Shown in pieces: positions 52,463-63,771 of a stretch of DNA of 64,000 nt. Under the pieces are notes generated by a model. It made no database searches. It had not been told where the DNA came from and was given only the letters and a program-made list of their open reading frames with translations. Position numbers and translations under genes: made by a program. The first letter of the stretch is position 1; every line of letters starts with the position of its first letter. Source of the stretch: Celeribacter litoreus (GTDB lineage Bacteria > Pseudomonadota > Alphaproteobacteria > Rhodobacterales > Rhodobacteraceae); contig NZ_JAIUFY010000008.1 in NCBI RefSeq assembly GCF_020165855.1, positions 1 to 64,000 on the forward strand, given 5' to 3'.

Positions 52463-53524
52463 ATGTCGGACCATGTTTCCCGCCCGTTCCACAGTCTGCC
52501 TGACCCATGGCGATGGCACATCGGTGTCGCGCTCTTCGTCACGCTTTGGTGGATGCTCTATCGGCAACTTTCTCCGATTGCAGAATGGATCGTTGCCGCG
52601 ATCCCCGTGGACCGTCACAGCCATACCGGAGAGGCGCTCGCGTTCTTCTTCTATGACGTGCCAAAGGTGATGATGCTCCTGACGCTCATCGTCTTTGCAA
52701 TGGGGGTGGTGCGGAGCTATTTCTCCGCCGAGAAAACCCGCTCGCTTCTGTCCGGTCGGCGTGAAGGCATCGGCAATGTGTTTGCCGCAGGTCTTGGCGT
52801 GCTCACGCCCTTCTGTTCCTGCTCTGCCGTGCCGCTCTTCATCGGTTTCGTGTCAGCAGGCGTGCCCCTTGGCGTGACCTTCTCCTTTCTGATCGCAGCG
52901 CCGATGGTCAATGAGGTGGCGCTTGTTCTCTTGTTCGGATTGGTCGGCTGGCAGGTCGCGCTCACTTATCTCGCCTTCGGCCTCGGGATCGCGATTGCCG
53001 CGGGTTTTGTGATCGGTCAACTGCATCTCGAAGGCTGGCTCCAGGATTGGGTCCGCGACATTCATTCCGGCGCAAGCGCACCGGATATGCCGGAATGCGA
53101 GGGGCGCAGGATGGTGGATCGCTACCGCCTCGGGATTGAAGCGGTGCGGGAAATTTTCGGGAAGGTCTGGAAATGGATCTTGCTCGGGATTGCGATGGGG
53201 GCGTTGATCCACGGTTACGTTCCTGAAAACCTGATGGCCTCCATTATGGGCGCAGAGGCTTGGTGGTCCGTGCCCGCAGCCGTCGTTCTGGGCATCCCCA
53301 TGTACACGAATGCGGCCGGCGTGATCCCGATTGTCGAGGCGCTTTTGGGCAAGGGCGCGGCACTGGGCACCGTGCTTGCGTTCATGATGAGTGTGATCGC
53401 CCTGAGCCTGCCGGAAATGATTATTCTCAAACAGGTCCTGACCTATCGCCTTATCGCCGTCTTCATCTGCGTCGTGGGGAGCGGCATTCTCGCCGTTGGT
53501 TTCCTGTTCAACCTGATCTTTTGA
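52463..53524 (+). CDS. DUF318 permease (ArsP / SO_0444-type efflux family)
   Basis: 353 residues from the ATG with GGAGGGCC upstream; about eight to ten membrane segments. The defining motif TPFCSCSAVPLFIGFVSAGVPLG (thiols in a membrane helix) and its repeat-like partner YTNAAGVIPIVEALLGKGAALG occur, followed by SLPEMIILKQVL. The family includes organoarsenical exporters (ArsP) and Cu/Zn-linked permeases. The substrate is unknown. It is followed 12 bases later by a mini-thioredoxin gene, a common pairing. Confidence 0.86.
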   Translation: MSDHVSRPFHSLPDPWRWHIGVALFVTLWWMLYRQLSPIAEWIVAAIPVDRHSHTGEALAFFFYDVPKVMMLLTLIVFAMGVVRSYFSAEKTRSLLSGRREGIGNVFAAGLGVLTPFCSCSAVPLFIGFVSAGVPLGVTFSFLIAAPMVNEVALVLLFGLVGWQVALTYLAFGLGIAIAAGFVIGQLHLEGWLQDWVRDIHSGASAPDMPECEGRRMVDRYRLGIEAVREIFGKVWKWILLGIAMGALIHGYVPENLMASIMGAEAWWSVPAAVVLGIPMYTNAAGVIPIVEALLGKGAALGTVLAFMMSVIALSLPEMIILKQVLTYRLIAVFICVVGSGILAVGFLFNLIF

Positions 53525-53536
53525 AAGGAGAGAAGT

Positions 53537-53773
53537 ATGACCACCGTGAAAGTCTACGGGCCGGGGTGCAAGCGATGCGAAACCACCGCGCAGATGGTCC
53601 GCGATGCGGCGGCATCACTCGGGCTAGAGGTCGAGGTCGAAAAAGTCACCGACCCGAAATCCATCGCCATGGCAGGCGTCATGTCCACACCGGGCATTTC
53701 GATCGACGGCAAACTCGTCCACGCGGGCGGCCTGCCGGATAAAAACAAGCTCGAAGACTGGCTCTCTGCCTAA
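53537..53773 (+). CDS. Mini-thioredoxin (redox-active disulfide protein)
   Basis: 78 residues, thioredoxin-like fold reduced to its core. The redox pair is C11 and C14 in YGPGCKRCETTAQM, and the cis-proline follows in STPGISIDGKLV. AAAGGAGAGAAG precedes the ATG. These proteins accompany DUF318 permeases and may keep the CSCS thiols of the permease reduced or pass the ligand (inference). Confidence 0.88.
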   Translation: MTTVKVYGPGCKRCETTAQMVRDAAASLGLEVEVEKVTDPKSIAMAGVMSTPGISIDGKLVHAGGLPDKNKLEDWLSA

Positions 53774-53780
53774 CCCGCGG

Positions 53781-53803
53781 TCTTTTTCGTGATGCAAATA
53801 CTC
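53781..53803 (+). repeat. Short dispersed repeat, second copy
   Basis: TCTTTTTCGTGAT-GC-AAATACTC matches 25591-25613 at 21 of 23 positions. It follows the mini-thioredoxin stop codon by eight bases, just as the other copy follows the AsnC-type gene, and continues into the hairpin-like CCGCCGGAGGCG. Confidence 0.5.
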
Positions 53804-53910
53804 CCGCCGGAGGCGTTCCGCCATCAAACACGAGAGTAAAGGTTTCTACCGGCGTGCCGACAAAATTCCGACACATGTCCGACGTTCTGCTGACAGGCCG
53901 GAGGAGGGGG

Positions 53911-54555
53911 TTAAAACCGCCCCGTGCCCTGCAAAACGCCGTGCTCCATCGCATAGCGCGTGAGGCCTGCCGTGGAGGAAATTCCGAGCTTGCGTTTGAT
54001 ATTTTTCCTGTGAGTCTCGACAGTTCTGACAGAAATCTCAAGTGCCGCCGCCACCTCTTTGTTCGACTTGCCCTGAGCCAGTTCGAGAAGGATCGTCTGC
54101 TCCCGATCCGTGAGCGGCTCCCGCCCATCCCGGATCTTCGGCCCAATAGCCGCCTGAGCCCCGTCACACAAATACTGCTCCCCGCGCATGACAGCATCGA
54201 TGGCGTCTTTGACGTCCTCCGTCGGGTTGTCCTTGAGCACGTATCCCATTGCTCCATGCGATAGAGCGGCACCGATGTATTCGGGGCTGTCGTGCATGGA
54301 CAGGATCAGAATGCGCGTCCGCGGGCTGCGTTCGAGCAAAAGCTCGGTGGCTGTCAGTCCCCCCATCTGCGGCATATTCAGGTCCAGAAGCACCACGTCG
54401 GGCGCAAGATCAATGACCTGATCCACCGCCTCGCGACCATTGCTCAGGGTGCCGACAACTTCGATTTCGTCAAACGTTTCGAGGAGGGCGCGGATGCCCT
54501 CGGCGACCATCGGGTGATCGTCAACAATCAGAACTCGTGTCACATTTTCGGTCAT
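53911..54555 (-). CDS. NarL/FixJ-type response regulator
   Basis: 214 residues: receiver (1-120) with phosphoacceptor D58 in DVVLLDLNMPQMGG, acidic pair D12/D13 and K108 (YVLKDN), then a LuxR-type helix-turn-helix (LTDREQTILLELAQGKSNKEVA, VRTVETHRKNIKRKL). The start overlaps the histidine kinase stop by four bases (ATGA). With the kinase it probably controls the TRAP transporter operon, which is divergent. Confidence 0.92.
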   Translation of the reverse strand: MTENVTRVLIVDDHPMVAEGIRALLETFDEIEVVGTLSNGREAVDQVIDLAPDVVLLDLNMPQMGGLTATELLLERSPRTRILILSMHDSPEYIGAALSHGAMGYVLKDNPTEDVKDAIDAVMRGEQYLCDGAQAAIGPKIRDGREPLTDREQTILLELAQGKSNKEVAAALEISVRTVETHRKNIKRKLGISSTAGLTRYAMEHGVLQGTGRF

Positions 54556-55976
54556 CGGGCGTTTCCTATTTCGGATCTCGGGCGGTTTGACCCTGCGGGC
54601 GGGAGGATATGCTTGAGTGGGACGGTCGCGTCAATGGCGGTGCCGGGTGACAGGGCGGTAATGGTCAGTGTGCCGTCCAGTTGTTCCATACGCTCCGCCA
54701 TGTTGCGAAGGCCAATGCCTCGACTGCTCTTTGTTCCGGCGACGGGATCAAACCCGCGCCCGTTGTCTGAAATCAGCAGGGTAGCGCCCTTGCGGTGACC
54801 GGCCAGTTTGATCGAGACTTCTGTGGCTGCGGCGTGGCGTTCGATGTTTGTCAGCGCCTCCTGCGCGATGCGGAAGAGCGCGATCCGAGCTTCTTCGTCG
54901 AGGCGATTGCGGAAGACAACTGTTTCAAGTTCGGTCGCAATCCCCGTTCGTCTTTCGAACTCCTCCGCGAGGGCCTGAAGGGCAGGGCCGAGGCCGAGAT
55001 CGTCGAGCACGCCGGGCCGCAAATCCCGCGAAATACGGCGCACTTCGGAAATCGCGCCGCCGAGCATTTCGAAACTCCGATCGAGGCTCGCAGGGGCTTT
55101 GGGGTCTTCGTTTTTTAGCTGGCGCCGCGCGAGTTCGAGCGCATAGCGCACGCCCACGAGAATCTGGCTGATCCCGTCGTGCAACTCGCGGGCGACGCGG
55201 CCACGTTCTTCTTCCTGCGTGTCGAAAATCCGCTGCGTGAGCTCTTTCAGCTTCGCATCCGCGAGGCGACGTTCGTGGATCGTAATGCTCACGCCCGTCG
55301 CGAAAACCAGCAACACCGCCGCCATCGTAATGGCGCCGATATAGGCAAACGTGCGTCGAATACGCGTTTCCACCTCGGCGCGGGCGGCTGCAACCGAGGT
55401 CAGGACATCGTCAATAAATACACCGGTGCCAATCGCCCACTGCCAGTCCTGCAGGCCGATGACATAACTCATCATCTGGGCGTACTCGCCGGTGGAGGGT
55501 TTCGGCCAAAGATACGAGTGGTACCCGCCGCCGCGTTTCGCCAGTTCGATCAACTCGTCCACGATCGGGGTGCCTTCGGGGTCGGTGAGGCCGAGCCAGT
55601 TGCGGGTGATCAGGTCCGTCTGACGCGGGGCCACGAGGTTCGTGCCATCATAATCGTAGACGAAGAAATAGCCCTCTTTCCCGTAGGTCATCGCGGACAG
55701 TATCTGCGTGACCTTGGTTTTTGCCTCGGAATCGTCGGGCGGGGCAGGGTTGTATTCGGCAGTGATCGAGGCACGGGCGAGTTGGAGATAGTTCTGCAAT
55801 TCCTGCTTTTTGGCCGAGATCAGCTGGCTCTCAAGTTCCGCGATCTCCATCTGGGCCATTGTCCGCGATTGATGCGCCACAACGAGCGCAATCGCCGCCA
55901 CCGAGAGGATCAGCGGCACGGTGGCGAGCAAGAACAATTTGCGCGCATAGGTTAACTCCGGAAAGAGCCGGGTCAT
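54552..55976 (-). CDS. Cache-domain sensor histidine kinase (HisKA_3)
   Basis: 474 residues. Two membrane segments (about 14-34 and 205-225) enclose a periplasmic sCache/Cache_2 sensor (YGKEGYFFVYDYDGTNLVAP, WLGLTDPEGTPIVDELIELAKRGGGYHSY). Then come the HisKA_3 dimerisation helix with RVARELHDGISQILV (phosphohistidine) and a HATPase (NGRGF, SSRGIGLRNMAERM). Cache_2 sensors often bind carboxylates. It sits divergent to dctPQM, so the likely ligand is that transporter's substrate. Confidence 0.92.
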   Translation of the reverse strand: MTRLFPELTYARKLFLLATVPLILSVAAIALVVAHQSRTMAQMEIAELESQLISAKKQELQNYLQLARASITAEYNPAPPDDSEAKTKVTQILSAMTYGKEGYFFVYDYDGTNLVAPRQTDLITRNWLGLTDPEGTPIVDELIELAKRGGGYHSYLWPKPSTGEYAQMMSYVIGLQDWQWAIGTGVFIDDVLTSVAAARAEVETRIRRTFAYIGAITMAAVLLVFATGVSITIHERRLADAKLKELTQRIFDTQEEERGRVARELHDGISQILVGVRYALELARRQLKNEDPKAPASLDRSFEMLGGAISEVRRISRDLRPGVLDDLGLGPALQALAEEFERRTGIATELETVVFRNRLDEEARIALFRIAQEALTNIERHAAATEVSIKLAGHRKGATLLISDNGRGFDPVAGTKSSRGIGLRNMAERMEQLDGTLTITALSPGTAIDATVPLKHILPPAGSNRPRSEIGNAR

Positions 55977-56336
55977 CGGGTGCTGGGATCCTCTGGACGA
56001 TTTGTGCTCACAATAGCGGGCAGGGGAAGCGCGTCAATCATGCGGGAGCGGTTTGCGCGGTAGTAAAGTTACGTTTGGTCATGCAAAAAACTCACAAAAA
56101 ATCGCAAACTGCGTAGTGTTGGGTATTTCCTCAGCGGGAAGCCGCCGATAACGTTAACGGACGATTTGGCCCAGCGTTCGCTTGTCCACTGATCTGTCTC
56201 TGTTTACGCCCGTGTCCGGGGAGCGGCTATTTGCCGTCACATTCGGGAGGGAATGCGTGCGGGAGAGACGGCGGCAGGGTGATGCGGGTTCGAAGACTTT
56301 AAAATCGCCATAGACCATCTTGGGAGGAAATTATCT
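55977..56336. promoter_or_regulatory. Divergent promoter region of the two-component system and TRAP operon
   Basis: This 360-base spacer contains CGATAACGTTAACGG near 56148-56162, with AACGTT as its palindromic core, a possible NarL-type response regulator site. The last 60 bases are GC-rich and lead to a GGGAGGAAATTAT ribosome site. No gene is seen. Confidence 0.4.
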
Positions 56337-57431
56337 ATGGATCGTCGTTCTTTTTTGAAAACGTCCGCATTGGGCGGTGCTTCCGCTGCAGCAGCTTCCA
56401 CGCTCGCTGCACCTATGTATGCGCAGGGGAAGCGCACCTTGACCATGGTTACGACATGGCCGCGCGGACTTGCTGGTGTGTGGGACTCCGTTGAGCGGGT
56501 TGCATCCTCCATCAGCGAAATCTCTGATGGCACGCTCACCGTTGAGCCAAAAGCGGCTGGTGAACTCGTCGGTGGCCTCGAGGTGTTCGACGCTGTGACC
56601 GCAGGTCAGGCAGACATGTATCACGGCGCAGACTACTACTTCACCGGTCAGCATCCGGCATGGGCCTACTTCACCACCGTTCCGTTCGGCATGACCGCTC
56701 CGGAAATGATGGTGTGGTACTACGGCATGGGCGGTATGGAACTGCACCACAACCTCGGCGAAATCTTTGGTCTGAAACCGTTTATTGCCGGTCAGACGGG
56801 CGCTCAGGGTGGCGGCTGGTTCCGCAAGGAAATCAAATCCGCAGCCGACTTCCAGGGTCTCAAGTTCCGTATGCCGGGCCTCGGTGGTCAGGCACTTTCC
56901 AAACTCGGCGCGTCTGTTCAGGTGCTTCCGGGCGGCGAGATTTACCAAGCGCTTTCCTCCGGCGCGCTCGACGGCACCGAGTGGATCGGTCCGTGGTCCG
57001 ACGAAAAGCTCGGCCTGCAGGAAGTCTGTGACTACTACTACCCTGCCGGTTTCCACGAGCCAGGCGCAGCCCTTTCCACCGTCACCAACCTCGAAGTCTT
57101 CGAGAGCCTGACACCGGCACAGCAGAAAGCCATCGAAGTGGCTTCTGGTGATGCGCACCAGCACAACTACGCGCTCTTCATGGCGAACAACGGTCCGGCG
57201 CTCCAGCGTCTGCTTCAGGCCGGTGTTCAGGCCAAAGAATTCTCTGACGACGTCTGGGATGCTTATGGCGCGGCGTCCAAGGAAGTGCTCGACGGCTACA
57301 TGGATGACGAACTGTTCGCGGAAATCCGCACCTCCGCAGAGGCCGCCATGGCAGCGACCTCCGGTTGGTCCGGTCGTTCCGACAGCGTTTACACCGCACA
57401 GCGTGACCGCGTGCTTGCAAACCTGAAGTAA
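56337..57431 (+). CDS. dctP: TRAP transporter substrate-binding protein DctP
   Basis: 364-residue periplasmic protein with Tat signal MDRRSFLKTSALGG cleaved near MYAQ. GGAGGAAATTATCT precedes the ATG. It has all DctP motifs (GGLEVFDAVTAGQADMY, GGWFRKEIKSAADFQGLKFR, RMPGLGG, ALDGTEWIGPWSDEKLG). The conserved arginine in KFRMPG should clasp a carboxylate; closest in style to the 2-oxoacid/long-chain acid TRAP group. dctQ and dctM follow. It is a paralogue of the orphan DctP at 49964. Confidence 0.93.
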   Translation: MDRRSFLKTSALGGASAAAASTLAAPMYAQGKRTLTMVTTWPRGLAGVWDSVERVASSISEISDGTLTVEPKAAGELVGGLEVFDAVTAGQADMYHGADYYFTGQHPAWAYFTTVPFGMTAPEMMVWYYGMGGMELHHNLGEIFGLKPFIAGQTGAQGGGWFRKEIKSAADFQGLKFRMPGLGGQALSKLGASVQVLPGGEIYQALSSGALDGTEWIGPWSDEKLGLQEVCDYYYPAGFHEPGAALSTVTNLEVFESLTPAQQKAIEVASGDAHQHNYALFMANNGPALQRLLQAGVQAKEFSDDVWDAYGAASKEVLDGYMDDELFAEIRTSAEAAMAATSGWSGRSDSVYTAQRDRVLANLK

Positions 57432-57596
57432 GCCAATTCACTGAGAAAATGGAAAATGCGCGCGGGTTTCGCGCGCATTTTCGTCCTTTTCGCGTTGTCG
57501 TCCCTGCCGCAGAGGCGTAAAGCAGCGCGAATACTGAACAAACGATAAAACACTGGGAACGTGACGCGAAACGCGGATCGGGAAAGGGACAGACGA

Positions 57597-58526
57597 ATGG
57601 AAGAGCAAGCCGGCACGTCTTTCCTGGGGCTGGTGGTGGACGCGGTGATCAGCCTCGTCGTTAACCTCGGACTCGGGTTCTGGCACATCATTCAAGCGCT
57701 GACGCATCCGGGCCTCTGGCTCGATTGGTCCAACAAGGAAAGCTTGTTGCGCTTTGTCTATTACGGCGGCTCGAAAGAGTTGCTGTTTGTGTTTATCGAT
57801 CTGGTGATCATTATCTCCGTGATTGGGTTCCTGTATCGCCCCTTCCTCTGGGGGCTCGTGCGCGGGCTGGAGAAGATTTCCAACACGTCCGGTCGCATCG
57901 CAGCGTGGGCGGGCCTCGTTATGGTTCTGCAGCAGATCATGGTCGTGTTCCTCCAATCCATTTTCCGTCAGGGCGAAATCACGATTGCGCCCTTCGGCAC
58001 CGGTTTTACCCAATCGGTTGGTTGGTTCTCCGAGAGCCTCAAATTCGAGAACGCTCTGGTCGTCGCGCTCTGTGTCTCTTATGCCTTTGTGCAGGGCAGC
58101 CACGTGCGCGTTGACCTCGTTTACGCGGGAGTGAGCCACCGTGCGAAACGCGTGATCGATATGTGCGGGTCGCTTTTCTTTATGCTGCCGGTTGCCTTGC
58201 TCACATGGATGTACGCCTGGTTCTTCCTGTGGCGCCATCTGATCACGCCGAAGGTCTCTGCCTCTGACGTGCTCGACCGGATGCTGATGAAGGCGCGGAT
58301 CGTGAAATGGAACGTCGAAACCGTGTCCTTCTCGGCCAACGGCTTTAACGGCTATTTCCTGTTCAAAGTGCTGATGCTCTGCTTCCTCGTTCTGGTGATC
58401 CTGCAGGCGCTGGCCTTCTTCTACCGCTCCTACCTCGAATTCATTGAGGGCGAAGAGAGCGCAGGCAAATATCTCGACAAAGACACGCTCGGCGAAGGCG
58501 AAGAAGCCTTTGAAGGCACGCATTAA
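57597..58526 (+). CDS. dctQ: TRAP transporter small permease DctQ
   Basis: 309 residues, long for DctQ (usual 160-220). The four core helices lie between about 55 and 250 (ELLFVFIDLVIIISVIGFLY; SESLKFENALVVALCVSYAF; VRVDLVYAGVSHRAKRVIDM; FLFKVLMLCFLVLVILQAL), with an N-terminal extra hydrophobic helix and an acidic C-terminal tail (EGEESAGKYLDKDTLGEGEE). The start MEEQAGTSF has AAAGGGAC upstream. It binds DctM in the membrane. Twenty-one bases separate it from dctM. Confidence 0.9.
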   Translation: MEEQAGTSFLGLVVDAVISLVVNLGLGFWHIIQALTHPGLWLDWSNKESLLRFVYYGGSKELLFVFIDLVIIISVIGFLYRPFLWGLVRGLEKISNTSGRIAAWAGLVMVLQQIMVVFLQSIFRQGEITIAPFGTGFTQSVGWFSESLKFENALVVALCVSYAFVQGSHVRVDLVYAGVSHRAKRVIDMCGSLFFMLPVALLTWMYAWFFLWRHLITPKVSASDVLDRMLMKARIVKWNVETVSFSANGFNGYFLFKVLMLCFLVLVILQALAFFYRSYLEFIEGEESAGKYLDKDTLGEGEEAFEGTH

Positions 58527-58547
58527 TTCGGGCGAAGGAACAGACAC

Positions 58548-60902
<2,355 letters not shown>

Positions 60903-60921
60903 GGCAGACGCAGAAACAGTC

Positions 60922-60950
60922 AAAGCCCCGCCAATTTGGCGGGGCTTTTT
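60922..60950 (+). terminator. Terminator of the TRAP operon
   Basis: AAAGCCCCGCC-AATTT-GGCGGGGCTTT followed by more T, 20 bases after the dctM stop codon. Confidence 0.93.
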
Positions 60951-61034
60951 CGTTTGAGGGGGATTTCACTTGCTATTAGCAATATATCCGATAAAAAAAG
61001 TAAGATATTGCGAAATCTATCTGGAGACGCTCCA

Positions 61035-61481
61035 ATGTCCTTTGAAAATGCCCGCCCGATTGACCGTCTGAAGCCTGATGCAGTTCATGATGGGGCGCAG
61101 CCCGTTGGGAAGTTGTCTCAGCTAAGCGAGCAGGGGCGGGTGGTCGTTACGCTTTTCCGTGGCTCTGACGCGCTCCTTTGGGGGAGCGATATGGGAAAGA
61201 TTTTCGCCCAGATGATGATGGTCTTCGACCGCCATTCGCGACGCCCTCTCGTGCATCATGCAATGACGTGCGACTGTCTCGGGGCCGATGAAGCAGTGCT
61301 TGCCCAGTTCGTCCAGCACGCCGCCCGTGGCCAGCGCGAAGACGCCTGCCTCATGGCGATGCTTCTCGTCCGTGCCGACATCGCGCCTTTGGCCGTGTCG
61401 CTGGCAGAGCAATTGGGGCTCCTGATCGACACGACGCTCCGCACCGACCCACGTGCGATGATGGGCGCGGCGCTGCACTAA
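61035..61481 (+). CDS. Hypothetical protein
   Basis: 148 residues from the ATG after TCTGGAGACGC (MSFENARPIDRLKPDAVHDG). Mixed alpha/beta, no signal peptide or membrane segment. It has a Met-rich stretch (GKIFAQMMMVFDRHSRRP) and one Cys pair (CDC, about 78-80). No family recognised. The upstream AT-rich stretch 60970-61010 should hold its promoter. Confidence 0.7.
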   Translation: MSFENARPIDRLKPDAVHDGAQPVGKLSQLSEQGRVVVTLFRGSDALLWGSDMGKIFAQMMMVFDRHSRRPLVHHAMTCDCLGADEAVLAQFVQHAARGQREDACLMAMLLVRADIAPLAVSLAEQLGLLIDTTLRTDPRAMMGAALH

Positions 61482-61515
61482 CCCCAAAGGTAGAAGTCAC
61501 AGTCTGCCGAGTGCC

Positions 61516-62364
61516 TCAGAACTCCGAAGAACTCGGTTTTCGTCCCTGCGTGTCCGGCAGGTCAATGTTTGCGACCTGCTGCGCAATCGGCTCTGACTCG
61601 AGCGGGTGGTTGTCCGGCGAATAGGACCCCGGATCGTCGAGTTGTTTCCACTCTCCGCCCTCATAGATCTCAAGCGCAGAAAAGCGCGCCTTGTATCCCA
61701 TCTTCGGAGAGCCCGGCACCCAGTAGCCCAGATAGACATAGGGCAGGCCCGCTTCGCGCGCGATTTCGATGTGGTCGAGAATGACATAGGTCCCGAGCGA
61801 GTCCTTGGTCATCTCCGGTTTGTAAAAGCTGTAGACCATCGACAGCCCGTCATCGAGCAGGTCGGTGAGGCAGGTCGCCGCCAGTTCACGTTCATAGCCT
61901 TGAGCATCCGGAATATAGTATTCGATGACGCGCGTTTTGATCGGGGTTTCCTCAATCATCGCAGCGAATTCGAACACATCCATATCGGCCATGCCGCCAT
62001 CCGCGTGGCGCGACTCGAGATAGTTCCGGAAAAGCGCGTATTGCGCCTCAGTTGCCCATGGTGAGGTAGCTGCGCGTTTGAGGTAGTTGTTCTTCCTGAT
62101 CGCGCGACGCTGGGACTTTGACGGCTCGAAATCCGCCACACGGATACGTGCAGAAAGGCAGGCGTTACAATCGGAACACGTCGGCCGATACAGCACGTTT
62201 TGAGAGCGGCGGAACCCCTGTTTAGATAGGCTGTCATTGAGCTGATCTGCGTTCTCACCCTGCAGAGATGTGAACAGCTTACGCTCCATCCGCCCGTCGA
62301 GATACGGGCAGGGCTGGGGCGCTGTCACATAGAACTGCGGAGCGAGAGGAAGAGAGTGCCGCAT
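61516..62364 (-). CDS. bpt: Aspartate/glutamate leucyltransferase (arginyl-tRNA-protein transferase family)
   Basis: 282 residues. Adds Leu (or Arg) from tRNA to N-terminal Asp/Glu/Met, marking proteins for ClpAP degradation in the N-end rule. Family signatures are [52 protein letters not shown] (cysteine cluster) and [27 protein letters not shown]. The Bpt type (prokaryotic) rather than eukaryotic Ate1 is inferred from length. It is convergent with the hypothetical gene upstream, 34 bases apart. Confidence 0.92.
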   Translation of the reverse strand: MRHSLPLAPQFYVTAPQPCPYLDGRMERKLFTSLQGENADQLNDSLSKQGFRRSQNVLYRPTCSDCNACLSARIRVADFEPSKSQRRAIRKNNYLKRAATSPWATEAQYALFRNYLESRHADGGMADMDVFEFAAMIEETPIKTRVIEYYIPDAQGYERELAATCLTDLLDDGLSMVYSFYKPEMTKDSLGTYVILDHIEIAREAGLPYVYLGYWVPGSPKMGYKARFSALEIYEGGEWKQLDDPGSYSPDNHPLESEPIAQQVANIDLPDTQGRKPSSSEF

Positions 62365-62482
62365 AGCGTCAGTTGAACCGGAAAAGCCTTAAGGACGGGT
62401 AATGATTTAAGTTGAAGGTATCACAAGCCCCGAATTTTCCAAGTCTTTCGCATGTCAAAATCGTTCGGGCGTGCGAAAGGAG

Positions 62483-62514
62483 GGGGGAAAGGGGGGAACG
62501 TGCCCCCTCTTTCA
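62483..62514 (-). terminator. Possible terminator of the RDD gene
   Basis: GGGGGG...CCCCCTCTTTC forms a G/C stem immediately after the RDD stop codon on the minus strand, followed by CCTTTC. Weak T-tract. Confidence 0.35.
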
Positions 62515-62517
62515 GCA

Positions 62518-62988
62518 TCAAAAGCGCGATGGACGATTGATCGCTGCAGTTCCGAGGATCAGGTCTCCGAGTCCCTGAGCGCGCGCCGTTGTGAGCATCA
62601 GAACGACCGAGACGACCTGCGCAATGAAGACGCCAAAAGCAATCGTGAAGAGCGTCGTGTGCAAAAGCGCCATACCGAAATCAAATCGTTCGCCGCGCGA
62701 GTCCCGAAACTCGATCCCCATGAGCCGCATCCCAAGAGTCGCAGAGGCGTTGGAGATGGTCACGACCCGATAGGCAAAGCCGACAACCGCAAAAAGTAGC
62801 GGGAAAAAGAAGATCGCCGTGAATGCGGTAAAGGGCACGATCAGCGCGGCGATGATCGTCGTGATGATGAGGTCCACGACAAAGGCGAACAGCCGCTTCG
62901 TCGGAACGGAGTCGTAAAACGCGGATTGCGTGTCGGGGTCAGGAAGGCCCCAGGGATCGTCGTTGTGATAGCTCATGTGTGTCATCAT
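62518..62988 (-). CDS. RDD-family membrane protein
   Basis: 156 residues from ATG 62988 (MMTHMSYHN) with GAGG upstream; a later ATG at 62976 (MSYHNDDPWGLPD) is also possible. Three membrane segments, the first beginning with the RDD-like motif TKRLFAFVVDLIITTI (Arg, Asp), then FFPLLFAVVGFAYRVV and ATLGMRLMGIEFRDSRG, diagnostic of the family. The function is not defined; some members transport ions. It is 89 bases downstream of the DUF2852 gene and probably co-transcribed. Confidence 0.87.
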   Translation of the reverse strand: MMTHMSYHNDDPWGLPDPDTQSAFYDSVPTKRLFAFVVDLIITTIIAALIVPFTAFTAIFFFPLLFAVVGFAYRVVTISNASATLGMRLMGIEFRDSRGERFDFGMALLHTTLFTIAFGVFIAQVVSVVLMLTTARAQGLGDLILGTAAINRPSRF

Positions 62989-63077
62989 TGTGCCTCGTGT
63001 GAGTGCCCGCAAGCCTGCTTTGGACTTTTCCTCGCGGCTGCGGGCGAAAGGGGGGGATCATCCCGCCCGTGAGAGGA

Positions 63078-63551
63078 TCAGGCCTCTTCTTTCTTGTCTT
63101 CGTCGCTGTCAACATCGACCGCTGCAGCACGTTTGGCGCGATCTTCCATGAACTCATCGAATTCGGCCTTGTCCTTTGCGGCGCGCAGGCGTTCGAGGAA
63201 ACTTTCGAACTGCTGCTGTTCCTCTTCGAGACGTTTGAGCGTTTCTGCCTTGTAGGCATCAAACGCGCTGTTGCCGGACGGGCGTGTCGCGGTGCGCATG
63301 GCACGGTAGGTTTCAGAGCGGGAGGCGCAACGGTCGGCGCGGGAGGAAGAGCGGCTGCAAGAGAACATTTTTTTACCCCAGATCATGTAGGCGAGAAGAG
63401 CGAGGCCGAGCGGCCAGACGAAAATGAAAGCGAGAACCATGCTGGCGATCCAGGCACCTTTGCCTTTGTCGTCAAGCCAGCTCTCCGCACTGCGCAACCA
63501 ACCCCACGGTTGGCTTTCGCGCGTCATGTGGATTTCTGCGTTGTGGGACAT
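63078..63551 (-). CDS. DUF2852 membrane protein
   Basis: 157 residues from ATG 63551 (MSHNAEIHMTRESQPWGWLR). One or two adjacent membrane segments (about 34-58, GAWIASMVLAFIFVWPLGLALLAYMIW). A Ser/Arg-rich linker follows, then a coiled coil (YKAETLKRLEEEQQQFESFLERL) and an acidic/basic tail. DUF2852 is an alphaproteobacterial family of unknown function. AAGGTTCAAAG precedes the ATG. Confidence 0.86.
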   Translation of the reverse strand: MSHNAEIHMTRESQPWGWLRSAESWLDDKGKGAWIASMVLAFIFVWPLGLALLAYMIWGKKMFSCSRSSSRADRCASRSETYRAMRTATRPSGNSAFDAYKAETLKRLEEEQQQFESFLERLRAAKDKAEFDEFMEDRAKRAAAVDVDSDEDKKEEA

Positions 63552-63638
63552 CTTTGAACCTTTGTGTGAACTTGGTGAACAGTTGGACGTCTTGGGTCTT
63601 TTGGACTTGCGGTGGCTTGGGATGTAAATCCCTTTCAC

Positions 63639-63771
63639 ATTACAAAAATGGGAGGGAAGGGCGTTTTGCGCAAGAGGTTATGTGAATGTTTTTTACATTA
63701 ACTTTATTTAATAATAAATTTCAGTTATTTAGTCGATATAAAATTCTTGGATCAGGAGTGTTTCGGGGGCG
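63639..63771. promoter_or_regulatory. AT-rich spacer upstream of the DUF2852 gene
   Basis: One of the most AT-rich stretches of the window (TTTTTTACATTAACTTTATTTAATAATAAATTTCAG, split at 63690-63725). It lies between two minus-strand genes and should hold the promoter of the DUF2852 gene. Direct T-runs could also end the YbaK gene. Confidence 0.45.
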
